A stretch of DNA of 64,000 bases, taken from assembly GCA_001179505.1 (NCBI GenBank), contig CDMY01000397.1, positions 1 to 64,000 of the forward strand, read 5' to 3'. The notes under the pieces were generated by a model that made no database searches, had not been told where the DNA came from, and saw only the letters and a program-made list of their open reading frames with translations. Position numbers and translations under genes: made by a program. The stretch comes from Vitrella brassicaformis (lineage: Eukaryota; Sar; Vitrellaceae). This document shows, piece after piece, positions 1 to 11,178 of the stretch. Each line of letters opens with the position of its first letter. Position 1 is the stretch's first letter.

Positions 1-14
1 GGGGGGGGGGGGGG
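1..14. repeat. Poly-G run at window edge
   Basis: The window opens with fourteen G followed by more G-rich sequence. A similar homopolymer borders the N gap at 29.3 kb. This looks like the edge of a sequence gap just outside the window, so the left boundary may be an assembly breakpoint rather than native sequence. Confidence 0.6.
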
Positions 15-29
15 AGGGGGAGGTGTCGC

Positions 30-2236
30 TTTTCATGAAGCCGATCTGTGTGTGTTATGCTTGAGGAGTGGCTGCATATGTGCCACGCGATTAACTCATC
101 TGCGTATGCTTCTGTGCATGGTCTGAGGGTTGGAACAGAAACTTCATGGGTGTGAGTCGGCGATGAATTTATTGGTGCGCCTGACATGGAAGCAGGGATG
201 GCTAGCTGGATGGATGGATGGATGGATGGATGTCGGTCGTGTCATCGAATGTGGATGAGAGAGAGGAGGGCTGCTTGATTGCTTGTACGCGCGAGCTGCG
301 TCAGTTGCGTAGCTAAATGTCTCCCCTCCTTTGTCCCTACCTCGTACTGTGTTTTTTGGGCCAAAACCTGGCGGCCCTTTGTCGAGTGTGCCTGTGGGTG
401 TGGGTGCGTGGGTGTGGGGTGGCAGTCATGTGTGTGATGCAATCGACAACTGACTACACGGGCCTCCTGCTGTGTTTTTTGGGCCAAATTGTGGCGGCCC
501 GAGACCGCCGCATTTGTTACGTGGCGCGTGGAATGGGTATTCTCTGACTGCGAGAAAGACGAAGTAGATCGAAGAAAGACCGTTCACTGCAGAAAGACAA
601 ACAACTCACCAATTTAAAGCCGTCCTCCGGCAAAGGATGTGTCTCCGGCAACACATGTGTCACACTTGACGGAACAAATCTGTCCATCCATCCATCCATC
701 AAGGCAATCAGTCCCTCCCCCACCACCACCTGTGCCATCCCTTTTTGCCATTCCTTTGCTTAGGGAAATGGGACACGGGACACGGGGGGATAAAGAGTAG
801 GCAGTGATCTGCAGAAAAAATGAAGGCACGCAGACGAGCAGACACATGGAGACACGCACCTGGACATGATGAGCAGGTGTCCTCAGCACACCCGACAGAC
901 AGAGACAGCCTCAGACACCTTCCCGCCTCACTACAGCAGTCGTGCAAATGGGTCAATCACAGCTACCTACCAGGTAATATGTGTGCAGGCGAGTGTGTGT
1001 GTGTGTGTGTGAGTGGGTCACCGCATGCATTGGAATGCATATAAGAAAAATAGGTAGGTCACGGCGAGTAAGTGTAAGTCGTCTGACTCACTGCACTGCA
1101 CACATGGACGCCCGCCACGGCAGCCCAGCAGCCAGCATGCCACTAGAAAGTCCCGTGCCAAGGCGCGTGTGTCCGTCACCCTCCCTCAACCAGCACGCCA
1201 CGCGACCACGCCGAAGAATCCGCCACGGCACGCGATGCATGAATGAATGTCACCGCCTGTCTGTCGTGCCCTGAGTGTAAGTGAGTGAGTGAGTATGTGT
1301 CCGCCTCGCACATCCATCCATCCATCCATCGAACACATCGCATACACGCACAGCTGACCCTCACTTCAGCAGTCCCGTAGGGGGTCCTTGTCACCTGGGT
1401 ACATCTCGGATACGAGTCGTTCTTTGCCTGTGTCTGGTGGGTCACCGATGTGCATTGGGGCAGCAAGTGATATGGCTGGTGCGAGGGCGGGAACAGGGAC
1501 GTGGGCGCGAGCATCGGGGTCGGCCAGGGGGAGACCCGGCGCAGCATGTTGGCTGGATTGTTGCTGGGTTGGCAGGGGATGGGCTTCTTGGCGCGGTAGT
1601 CATCGCCCCTTCGCAGGTACCTGATGGACAGACACAGATGGATAAGGGTACGTCTGTTTGTGTTCCTTCTCCTCTCTCTGCTGACGTACGGGCTGGTGTG
1701 CGGCCACTCGGCCGGATGACACACTCAGACCTCTGGGCCTCTGTCTACGAACTGGACAGCGGAGAGCTGTCGGTCTGTCCCTCCGGACGTTGCAGGCGAC
1801 TTCACAACTTATGCCGGTTGTAGGGCAGTAGTTCACCGCACGGATGCTTGTCGGTGTGTTGGTTGAAGTTGGTGTGTGTGTGGCACAGCCCAGCCCGCGG
1901 ACACGCCACCGATGAATGTCTACATGTTGCGTTGTCGGTCGCCGCAGTGCCATGATCCTGCGGCTGCTGGGGCTCGTCATCGGCCGCCAGATCGGAGGCG
2001 CAGCTGACGATGGACGAGTGGCCTTGGTTGGTTGGTTAGTGTGTTTAACGAGACTCGTGTCTGTAACCCCGGAGGGATCCTGTTGTCTCACGCACTAAAC
2101 TAGCAGCATGTACATGCCTTAGCTGTAGCTCATGCCGTGGTAAATTCATTCGGTCGTGCGAGCTTGGCATGAGGAAGCCCGGGGCTCGAGAGGATGCCAT
2201 CCTGCTGGACGATCTGCCTCTGACCAGCCTAGATCA
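30..2236. repeat. Left copy of a tandem segmental duplication
   Basis: This block matches 3985-6420 in collinear order. Bases about 34-180 resemble about 3990-4145 (shared core TGAGGAGTGGCTGCAT). The minus-strand exon at 1436-1620 resembles the last exon of the gene at 4335. Bases about 2193-2230 resemble about 6364-6400 (shared core GATCTGCCTCTGA). The left block is shorter, and its gene is decayed. Bases 1-1400 otherwise hold TG and GGAT microsatellites and no convincing gene. A 25-base direct repeat around GTTTTTTGGGCCAAA occurs at about 347-377 and 469-501. Confidence 0.7.
1436..2090 (-). pseudogene. Decayed copy of the HAD-phosphatase gene
   Basis: A minus-strand exon at about 1436-1620 reads YLRR..., then KPI.C.P..NPAN, then LRRVS.WP.P.LAP. 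It matches the C-terminal exon of the intact gene at 4335-6070 residue for residue in most of the first forty positions, and is entered through the same kind of AG acceptor. After that the tail diverges and runs into repeats. Near 1950-2000 a stretch with a QQP motif resembles the first exon of the intact gene. I see no counterpart of the catalytic DDTLF exon, so the copy should be inactive. It could instead be a short expressed relative with a new 3' end; confidence is moderate. Confidence 0.5.
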
Positions 2237-2428
2237 GGCTCTTTCTCTCCGAGAGAGCTCCGTTGGAGAGCTCTCTGTGTTTGTCGCGGGAAGACAGTCT
2301 TCCCTGTCCTGGGCCCTCAGCTGCGGTGTGCGTCATCTGTTCCGCCGACAACCCATTGCCATCTCTTTCCTTCCGCTTTTGTGTCGATTGCATCATCGCC
2401 TTGGGAGTCACTTTCTCTTGCCGTCGAG

Positions 2429-3538
2429 ATGAAGCTTCAGATCTTTCTGTGCCTTGTCGGCCTCGCTGCAGTGCGCACTGCTGCCCCCTTCGACACCAAC
2501 GCGGCGGCCACTGCGGCCGGCCCATCAGCTGCCGATGCCGCCACCAACAAAACGGTAGGCAGGCTGCCTGTCACTGTGCGTCGGTTCTCTCTTCATCTGC
2601 TGCTGTGAATGTGTGTGTGTGCAGTCAGTGTCCACCCCCCAGGAGGATCATGATGCCAGTCGTCTCGATAACAATGTGGGCAATCATCGCTGTGCTGATA
2701 CATTTGTACTTGTGTGTATACGAATGTGATGTATGTGGCGTCCGTGTGTGTGCAGGTTGGTGGTGAGGGCGGCCACGGCGAGGAAAGCCGCCGCCGTCTG
2801 CAGCGCAATGAGCAAGTCATCCAGAACACCGTTTATCACTATGGCCCGTGTCACAGTGAGGTGCTCCTAGACGACGCAAAGAATCTAGCTCGTGAGGAAG
2901 CAGACTCACGGGGGGACGAATGGAACGTCCAGTCTGTACGGCTTGTGGGAGACCCCCGCTACATTCCGGATGATGGACGGGGGTCGTGCGAAGGCGACGT
3001 GGAGATCGTGCTTGTCAAGGTGCGAAATACACACACGGCGTACACGCAAGTCACTTGTTGTCATCGTGCGATTCGACTGACTGACCGTGTTTTTACTTCT
3101 CTGATATGCGTGTGTGAACAGGGGAGGGAAATCTGGGTTAGCAACAGCTGCAATGAGCCCGTCGACCTTACCCTCCTTATGAAGTCGTCGACATTGGGCG
3201 TGTGGGTCTGCCCGACCTGGACGATCCCTCCCAATGAGAGCGATTTCTTCAGGTCGAACGGCAAGCGTCAACGGACCGCAGGCACAAGCAATCTCTACTG
3301 GCACGCGGAGAGCGCTTATGACGGGTCGACGTATGCGGGGATGACGGGCGACCATATCAAAGAGTGCAACAGCTCTCCTGGTACGCGGGGGCGCTATCTG
3401 GACATGAACAAGGCAAGTGCAAGCAGGGACCGCAACAGCTACGGCAATTGGAGCCTTAAAATAACGTGCAATCGGCGCCTCCGAGCGGCTACAACCGACG
3501 ATAATCGGGCTGATACCAGCTCGGTCGACGAAGCTTGA
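2429..3538 (+). CDS. Secreted protein of unknown function
   Basis: Four exons (2429-2554, 2625-2675, 2756-3019, 3122-3538) join in phase to give 285 residues. The start ATG opens a classic signal peptide (MKLQIFLCLVGLAAVRTAA), followed by an Ala/Thr-rich linker. The second exon is only 17 codons (SVSTPQED...). The body has scattered cysteines (YGPCHSEV, GSCEGD, SNSCNEPVD, VWVCPTW, KECNSS, ITCNRR), suggesting disulfide bonds outside the cytosol. I recognise no family. The gene sits between the two halves of the segmental duplication, and its upstream region contains a short GAGAGCTC-type inverted repeat (about 2250-2275). The signal peptide and exon structure are convincing; function is not assignable. 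Confidence 0.75.
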
Positions 3539-4334
3539 GACCACGTGGGAGCAAGGAAAGTGCGTGAAGTGTGTGTCCGGGGGGGGGGGAAGGGGCATGC
3601 ACGTTGGGGGACACAGCTGTCTGTCTGTCTGCCTACTCCTCTTCTGCCTGCTCGACTGCACGTTTGATTGCTCGTTTGCTTACCTGTTTGTATGAGTTGC
3701 GAATGTAGTTGAGTATCCTCTCCCTCTCGCCTCTCGTGGTTTGTCTGGTTTTGGCCGAATGGCCTGTGTGTGTGTGTGGGTGGGCCTGTGGATGGGTGTT
3801 TGGTCGGTGTCGCATTTGATATGACTCGATCTCTGTGTGATGAGATGGAGGGACGGTTTCCCCTCGTGCGTTCTGTTGAAGGGCTGGAACAGGCAATCCC
3901 GCCTGTGCGTGCGCGCGTGTGTGGATGGATGGATGGATGGATGTGTGTATGGTGGCGCTCGTGTGTGTGTTCGGACCGTCCTGGCCAAATTTGATGAAGC
4001 CGATGTGTGTGTTCTAGCCTGAGGAGTGGCTGCATGAGTATACTGCACACGGTTTGTTCGTATGTGTCGCGTCTGTGCGTGGTTCAAAGATTGGACCAGA
4101 CACTTTATGGGTGTGGAAGTCGTCGCTGAATGGATTGGTGGATCGATTGAATCATGCCTGCACAAGAGGCGTCCAACGAACAGCGAATGTCTGTTGACGA
4201 CACAAATCTGTCCCATCCATCCACACAGTCCCTCACCTCACACACTCACACCCTTAGGCACAACAGCCAGCTGACAATGTTCCATGGAACACACACACTA
4301 CACCCACAGCTGCCTTCCTCCTATCCCCCGCCCC

Positions 4335-6070
4335 TCATCCCTTCCACCCGAACAATCTCCCCGGTTTGTTGGCTTCCAAGAAGGAAGTCCTCTGCAGATG
4401 GCTGACGGCCTTCCGTGCCCTTTTGGCCGCCGGCTGCTGGGTGGCTGCCTCTTCTGTGCCGGCCTCCTCGCTGACGACCGTGATCTGGGGCCGCTTCGGC
4501 TTCGGGGGGGCCAGTCTGAGTGGTGTGGGGAGTGGTGTGTCCGGCGGGCTGGGCGGCGGGACGGCCTGTGGTGTGGAGGGGGGAGCGGGGGCGAGGAGGG
4601 GGCTGGGCCACAGGCTCACACGCCGCAGCAGGTTGGCAGGGTTGATGGTGGGCGGACAGGCAATGGGCCTCCCTTTGTTGTGGCCGGGGTCCTTCCGCAG
4701 ATACCTGATTAGACAGACAGACAGACAGATCTGTCTGTCCTCTGTCTCACACACACACACACACAGATCCACACGTACGTGTCTGTGGTGCGGCGGATGT
4801 CAGCGTACAGCTCGGCGATGGCGGCCTGCCGTCTCCTGGAGAATCGAGTGTCCTATATGTGTGTGTAGATGGACAAAGAATACCAATCAACAAAAGGAAA
4901 GGCGTCACGCACAAGCGAGAATGGCTGTGGAGTGGTTTGGTGTGTGTCTGCAGACAGACAGTGCGTACCAGGACGAGATTCTCGCTGTGTGTCTGCCCAA
5001 TCATCTTGTCCCACTGCCGAACAATACCCTCTCGTTGCTGCGTGGGCACACACACACACACACACACACACACGTGTGACACCGTGGGTGAAGTCACACA
5101 CTGCGTATGTGTCTGTGTGGGGTACCCACCAGGGTCAGTAGTTGCTCTGTCGGTGTGGGCAGCATCTTGACTTTGCGCACCACGCCGCCACCGACAAACC
5201 TGTGGGCAGAGACGAACACACGGGTGGGTGGATGGAGGAATGTCGTGTTGCATTCTGCTGTCGGTACCCTCTGTTGGCCTCGAGAGCAGAGAGGTCATGC
5301 GGCTGGTCCGCAAACGACCACACAGACTCGACGTTGATGCCCCGTCCTCCACCACCTTCAGTGCGTCAGCAAAACACCCCCCTCTGCACACAGCAAAGCA
5401 GACACACACAAAAGACGCACAGACACACAGTGTCCTCCCTTGTGGTGATGTGTGGATGCATGGGCCCCTCTCTCATGTCACACACACCTTCCACGTGTAG
5501 GACAGTCGCGGGTCCGCCCGCCCGCACAGGTCGGCATGGCGGCGCGCCGATACGACGGGGATCTGGTTGGCGGTCAGAAAGGTCCGCACCTTCTCATACC
5601 CCGACTGTGCGAGGCAGGTCGTCAGCCTGCACACACACACACAGACAAATGTTTGCAGTGACACGTGTCACCAGCGTGTCACACACTGACCACCCAGGGG
5701 AGCCGTTGGAGATGATCATGACCCGCCCGTCCTCGTGTGCCCGCCGGATGACGGCCAGGGCGGCCTCGCCGCTCTGCAACGGCGCGGGGGACGGCCCGGC
5801 GTTGCTGAAGAAGGACGTGGGGAACAGTGTGTCGTCCTGAACAGATGCATTCAGTCCATAACATGCATGTGCATCCACAAACCATGGAGATCTTTTGTGG
5901 TTTCCGCCCCTCACCCAGTCGAATATGTACAGCTTGAACCCGCCCTGCACCATGGGAACCATCTGCAGCGCGGGGCTGGCCGCCAGGGTGCCCTCCCGTC
6001 CATGCGGCTGCTGGGGCTGCTTACCGCCGGCCGCCGCGGATTCGCCCAACATGTACACGCCGAACTTCAT
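4335..6070 (-). CDS. HAD-superfamily phosphatase-like protein
   Basis: This minus-strand gene has at least six exons. The first (from an ATG at 6070, or a longer form to 6181) ends FKLYIFDW. The next (5694-5836) begins DDTLFPTSFF. Spliced, they give the HAD motif I DWDDTLFP, with the intron exactly before the second catalytic Asp. Motif II is likely MIISNGS in the same exon. Later exons read LTTCLAQSGYEKVRTFL (5500s-5630), WSFADQPHDLSALEANRG (about 5250-5340), FVGGGVVRKVKMLPTP (about 5134-5200) and a helical segment near 4790-4840. The last exon (4335-4699) is a Pro-rich, basic tail with a KRARK nuclear-signal-like motif. The family acts on phosphorylated substrates through an aspartyl-phosphate; the substrate is unknown. 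Two exon joins near 5350 and 4800 are uncertain. Confidence 0.65.
5047..5073. repeat. (CA)n microsatellite in intron
   Basis: A pure CA tract within an intron of the minus-strand HAD gene. In the sense direction it is a (TG)n run, like those that precede acceptors elsewhere. Confidence 0.9.
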
Positions 6071-6483
6071 GAGGCTCGGCACGGCGATGCGTTCCCGCCT
6101 TGAGGGCAGACGGGGCGTGCCTGTAGGGCCGTGCTGTTGTCGAATGCGGAACGACGAGTGCCTTCTGACGGCGATGGACACTGCTGCTGGACGACCCAGC
6201 CGGTTGTCACAATTTGCCTTTGCAAATCACTCGACGCCGCGGTTTTCAGCTGACACCAGGGAAGAGCGCTGGGTTTTTCTCATCCCGATCTGCGAGCTGA
6301 GAGCTTGTGTCTTCGGGAAGGCATTCGCTGAACGGATGATTAGCACAGCTGGGGGGCTCACGTAGATGCCATTGTGCTGGAAGATCTGCCTCTGAACCGC
6401 CTCTTTCTGTCCTCTGCCTGCCGCCCTGCATACACACAGACAGACAGCTCATCGGCGACTGATCGGTGCAGGCATCGACCGTC

Positions 6484-8072
6484 ATGACAGATCTCGACCG
6501 CCAGATAGAGCAGCTGAGGAGGTGCGAGTACATCAAGGAGGCCGAGGTCAAGGCTCTCTGCGCAAAGGCGAGAGAGATACTCGTCGAGGAGAGCAATGTG
6601 CAGCGAGTGGATGCTCCAGTCACGGTGAGGCGTGCAGCACGCAGGAGGGCGGGAGAGCCTCATTGCATTCTCCACTCATTGCCTTTTTCTGCGCGCGCAC
6701 GTCTGTGTGTGACGTGTTCAGATCTGCGGTGACATTCACGGTCAGTTTTATGACCTGGTGGAGCTCTTCAAAGTGGGCGGCAACTGCCCCGACACCAACT
6801 ACCTCTTCATGGGTCGGTCAACGGGGAAGGAGGGGCCGCCACGATGGGCACCGCGTGGCTCGTGTGGCTTTTGGGCGCGTGCAGGTGACTTTGTTGATCG
6901 GGGTTTCTACAGTGTGGAGACTTTCCTCCTGCTGCTGGCTCTCAAAGTCCGATACCCAGACAGAATAACACTCATCAGAGGTCAGTATGCCGACATGCGG
7001 ACGCCCTCACATGCACATGGATATCCCGCTCTGCTTGTGTCAATGGATGGATGGATGGATGGATTGGTCAGGGAACCACGAGTCGCGTCAGATAACGCAG
7101 GTGTACGGTTTCTACGACGAGTGTCTTCGCAAGTACGGCAGCGTCAACGTGTGGCGGTACTGCACCGAGATATTCGACTACCTCTCACTCGCCGCACTCA
7201 TCGAAGACAAAATCTTCTGTGTCCACGGCGGCCTGTCCCCGTCCATCAACACACTCGACGATGTGCATGAGAACCAGCATGCAACATCAGAACCCATGAA
7301 TGTCCACGTGTGCGCGCGTGTGTGTGTTGGTCAGATCCGTATGTTGGACAGGAAGCAGGAGGTGCCGCACGATGGCGCCATGTGCGACCTCATGTGGTCA
7401 GACCCTGAGGGTAGGTACACACACACACACACGCACACACACACACACACGAGGGGAGCAAGACACACGGGCAGACGGCTGTTGGTTCTTGTGCCTCCCG
7501 TGTCGGTTGGGTGCAGACATGACTGGGTGGGGTTTGAGTCCTCGTGGTGCGGGTTACCTGTTTGGGGGCGACGTGGTGTCGGAGTTCAACCACCAGAACA
7601 ACATACAGTGCATCGCACGGGCACACCAGCTGCAAATGGACGTAGGCGACCACAATGTACGTGTGGATCGGATTGTGTGTTATTACACCTTTCCACCCGT
7701 GTGGTGTAGGGTTACCGGTGGATGTTCAACAAGACGCTGGTGACGGTCTGGTCGGCGCCAAACTACTGCTACAGGTCACTCCACTCTCACCCACATCCAC
7801 ACTCCCACTGATACCTTTGCACAGGTCGATGTGTCGTGTTTGTGTGTTCAGGTGCGGCAACGTGGCTGCCATACTGGAGCTCGACGAGAACCTCCACCAG
7901 AACTTCAAGATATTCGAAGCCGCACCACCAGTACGCAATACACAGACACGCGCATCGCCCGCGTGTGCGCTTCTCGGGGCACGTGTGTGTGTGGTGTGTG
8001 TGTGTGGTTTGCTGATTGCAGGAGTCGAGGGGCGTGCCTTCCAAGAAGCCCGCACCAGACTACTTCCTCTGA
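6484..8072 (+). CDS. PP4C: Serine/threonine protein phosphatase 4 catalytic subunit
   Basis: Nine exons (6484-6624, 6722-6812, 6885-6980, 7072-7262, 7335-7410, 7517-7641, 7710-7774, 7852-7930, 8022-8072) join in phase to give 304 residues, close to the usual 307. The PPP metal-binding motifs are intact: GDIHG, GDFVDRG, then GNHESR, with the later catalytic HGGLSP and the SAPNYCYR loop. The PP4-specific openings ([31 protein letters not shown]) and the DYFL carboxymethylation tail separate it from PP2A and PP6. PP4 dephosphorylates targets in DNA-damage recovery, centrosome and spliceosome regulation together with R2/R3 subunits. Function and start are secure. Confidence 0.96.
7417..7450. repeat. 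(AC)n microsatellite in PP4 intron
   Basis: An AC tract right after the donor of PP4 intron 5. Unusually, it is in the sense orientation near the 5' splice site, rather than TG near the 3' site. Confidence 0.85.
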
Positions 8073-9420
8073 CGAGAGCTCGTGTCGTGTCGGCCCGAGA
8101 TGGCCTGTTGCTGCTGTACAGATGCCAACCCACCCCCTGCTACCTTACCCCCTCCAGCCATCCATATGTACGATGATCGACAGCTGTTCTGTGTGCAGTA
8201 AAGAGCAGACACAGCAGAGAAAGCGCCACTCGCTCAGAGAGATTGATGGGTGTTGAGTTTCTGCTGCTTAGACGGATTGGTGTGTGCCTGTCTGTGAGTG
8301 AGAGGTACGTCGGCGCTTCTTTCGCCGGCCAGCCAGGTCTGTGTGTGTGGAATGGACTCCATTGGTCCACCGATGGACTGATTACGACGCAATTTGTGGT
8401 CAAAGCCTTCCTTGTATGTGTGGATGAGGCACGGATGAAAGCGAGTGCGTCAAGATGGCGCATGTGCCGACATCACATCTCTTCAGTCTGCCGCTGCAGC
8501 CAGAGCCACATTTCGGCCTCTTGCAATGGATTCGGCGTGACACAGCTGTGGCTTGAATCGCGCATCGCCTCGTGCACCCATGTGTGTCCATCCAATGGCA
8601 TCCATTCATTCACTCATTCCTCCCTCCCTCACATGCATCCCGCCCATGACACAGCAACGCGAAAACACCAACACGCTAAATGTGCTGGTGCTCTGGCGTC
8701 GCTGAGCCATACGATATGCATGTGAGAAAGAGAAAGACATACCACGAATCAGTCTTCTTACAGCCCACTACAAAAGGCGTAAATTACGGATAGGCTGACA
8801 CAGCCCACAGCCGCATCACTCAGCTGCGTGTATCTATTATCTATCTACACGAGTGGCAGGACGCCAAAAGGCGCTCTTCAAGTGAGAGCACACACGCAAT
8901 CGATTCATTCACCCACGTGTTGTGCACAACCGTCCCACAACCAAGGAACAGAAAGCATTGACGTGTGTTGAGTGCCTTCACCCGCATCCCCCTCTTGTCT
9001 GCATCTCATGGGACATGGACATCTCAAAGCGACAGACACATTCACATGCTGTCACTCTAACGGACACACAGAGGAGAGCAAAGACGACACAGATATAAGT
9101 AGATACGCACCCACATGTGTGAATGGGCGTGTGGTTGCTACGCTGTTCGCTTGTCTGTCTGTGCGTCGGCAGTGTGTGACGTCTGCACATCAACCAGAGA
9201 TAAGACCACTCTCGCGAGCAGGCGTACCACTCAGCCATCTCACAGACAGCAAACTGAACAGCACAGACAACATGACGATGCACACAGCAAGTGACACGAC
9301 AGATCCAAGAACACGAGACGGATACGACGGCTCTCTGCAGCCAGCCATGCATTCACGCGACAGAGAAAGCGACTCACTCAGCTCAGGTCAGCAGCAGCTC
9401 ACTCGACGCATCGGCCGATC
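8073..9420. other. Gene-free intergenic stretch
   Basis: I see no convincing exon here on either strand. Open frames are short and made of TG/CA and ATTC-type repeats. The 3' end and untranslated region of the PP4 gene presumably lie in the first part. Confidence 0.5.
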
Positions 9421-9428
9421 TGCCTTCC

Positions 9429-10372
9429 ATGAACACGACCGGCAGCATCCTGCAGCCTATGGCAAACTGGGCGAGGGCAAATTGGGCAAGGGCAGCAGAG
9501 AGGGAGGGGGCGAAGGGGGGCGGCGAGAGTGTTGACGCGCTTGTGAAGCCGGACTCGGCTGCCGGAGATCTTGCGGAGCTGTGGGCATCAGTCGCCACCG
9601 CTGTTCCACCACCATCTGCAGCACGCGCCACACACAGACGGCCAGATCACATGCGGCCAGAAATGCATCCCTCTGTACGCATCCGCACCTCAGCTGACGG
9701 AGGAAGGCTGTAGATCCATCGCCTATGAGCTCGCAACCCGAAAGGGTGGGTTGGTTGGGCATCCGGCAGCACGCTCTGCGTGCAAACCACCGCCCTCCAA
9801 CCTGGGAGGCCTCCTCCCGAACAAATCCAGGGAACTGCCGGCGTGTCCGCCCCTTGGTCCCCGGCACAGGAGTTGGGGTGCTTCTAAAAGACTGCGGTGA
9901 TCAGAAACCACCCAGTCACAGACCGTTCCTGCACGGGAGTGGTCTGCCGATGAAAGTGCGCGAGTGCGAGTAATCGGACGGCACAGTGCGGGAGCTGGTG
10001 AAGCGGTCCGTTCGCCAGCGACTTCCTCACTATAAACGAAGCCCAGGACCTGCACCGCCACCCGACACGCGGTGGTGACCTCCCCCTCTCTCTCGGCTAC
10101 ACCGCACCGCACCGCATCAGGAAGGTATGCACAGCAGACAGTGAGGCAGCCGACACGAGACTTGAATGCATGAGACCAGACATGTGCCCATATCGTTGTG
10201 TGTGTACTTGCTGTTGGTGCAGACTGCCGGCATTGCCAAGGCGACATACAGCCGCGGAATTAAGCAGCTCAATCAGCTGGTCATCGCCCACGGCCGAAGA
10301 AGTCCCCCCGCGACCTTGATGGGCGAGGGAGAGAGAGGAAGGGATGGCGATGTCGCTGAGCCGCTCCTCTGA
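9429..10372 (+). CDS. Possible uncharacterised gene, exon structure unresolved
   Basis: Two segments look coding rather than repetitive. From an ATG at 9429 the frame reads MNTTGSILQPMANWARANWA and continues with helix-forming, Ala/Glu-rich sequence (SAAGDLAELWASVATAVPPP) to about 9640. A second segment follows a CAG acceptor near 10223, reads TAGIAKATYSRGIKQLNQL and runs to a stop at 10372. They may be exons of one gene, but I could not find phase-consistent exons linking them. No family is recognised. The minus strand also has open frames here, so both gene and strand are tentative. Confidence 0.25.
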
Positions 10373-11178
10373 CGAGTCTCGCGACCCATCCAATCAGGGT
10401 CGGTCGCGAGACTCACAGGAGAGCGACTCAGCGACACACAGACATCCCCTTCCTCTCTCACGGCTCACATGCCGCGGTGTCGTCGTCCCCGTCTGACGAT
10501 CAGCCAACAGCCGACGAACACAGCACAACAACCGCTCTGGTGCCACTGGGCACCACCACGTGACCCCTGCCATGCCATCCATCAGGGCACTGCATGAGTG
10601 CCGTGTATCCTGTGGGCCCTTCTTGAGCGCATTTGTGTGTGAGAGGGTCTGTGTGTGTGTATGTATGCCAGGTAGCCCCTGAGGTGTCGGCAGTCGAGCT
10701 GGCAGTGAAATCCATTCCTTCCTCTGCTGTTTGTTGCCTTATTCTATGCCCTTCAGGTCCCACTGACGTGCCTACGCTCAGCCGGGTCACTCGGCCTCTC
10801 CTCCAAGGCCATGAGAATTGTGGTGCTGCATTCAGAGCGGACAAGATGCCCTCACACCCACAGAGATTTCACGTTTGATGAGTGGGCGGAACGTCTGTCT
10901 GTCTGCGTGTGGAATGGACTCGATTGATGCACAGATGGATGGATTATGTATGACGGAATTTGTGGTCAAGCCGTATGGATATATTGTATTGTATGGGTGT
11001 TTGCACAGTCTGTCGTCATACAGCCCCACACCATCCATCCCTACACACCACATCTCTGCACGCCTCCAGTCTCACTCATCACACAGACTCTATAGACTCT
11101 ACATCGGCGGATCGAAATCGTGTCAGACGCACGGACCATATGCACCGCCGCATCCGTGCAGCGCCGCCACTCATCCGC
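10373..11178. other. Intergenic stretch without a recognisable gene
   Basis: Short open frames only, mostly of low complexity. A plus-strand segment at about 10672-10800 (EVSAVELAVKSIPSSAVCC) might be an exon, but it has no supporting context. Confidence 0.35.

Larger units (their letters stand above)
3985..6420. repeat. Right copy of the tandem segmental duplication
   Basis: This is the counterpart of 30-2236, as described there. It carries the intact HAD gene and ends just before the PP4 gene, so the PP4 gene's 5' flank is partly duplicated sequence. Bases 3539-4334, downstream of the secreted-protein gene, hold TG/GGAT repeats and the duplicated flank, but no gene. Confidence 0.7.
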
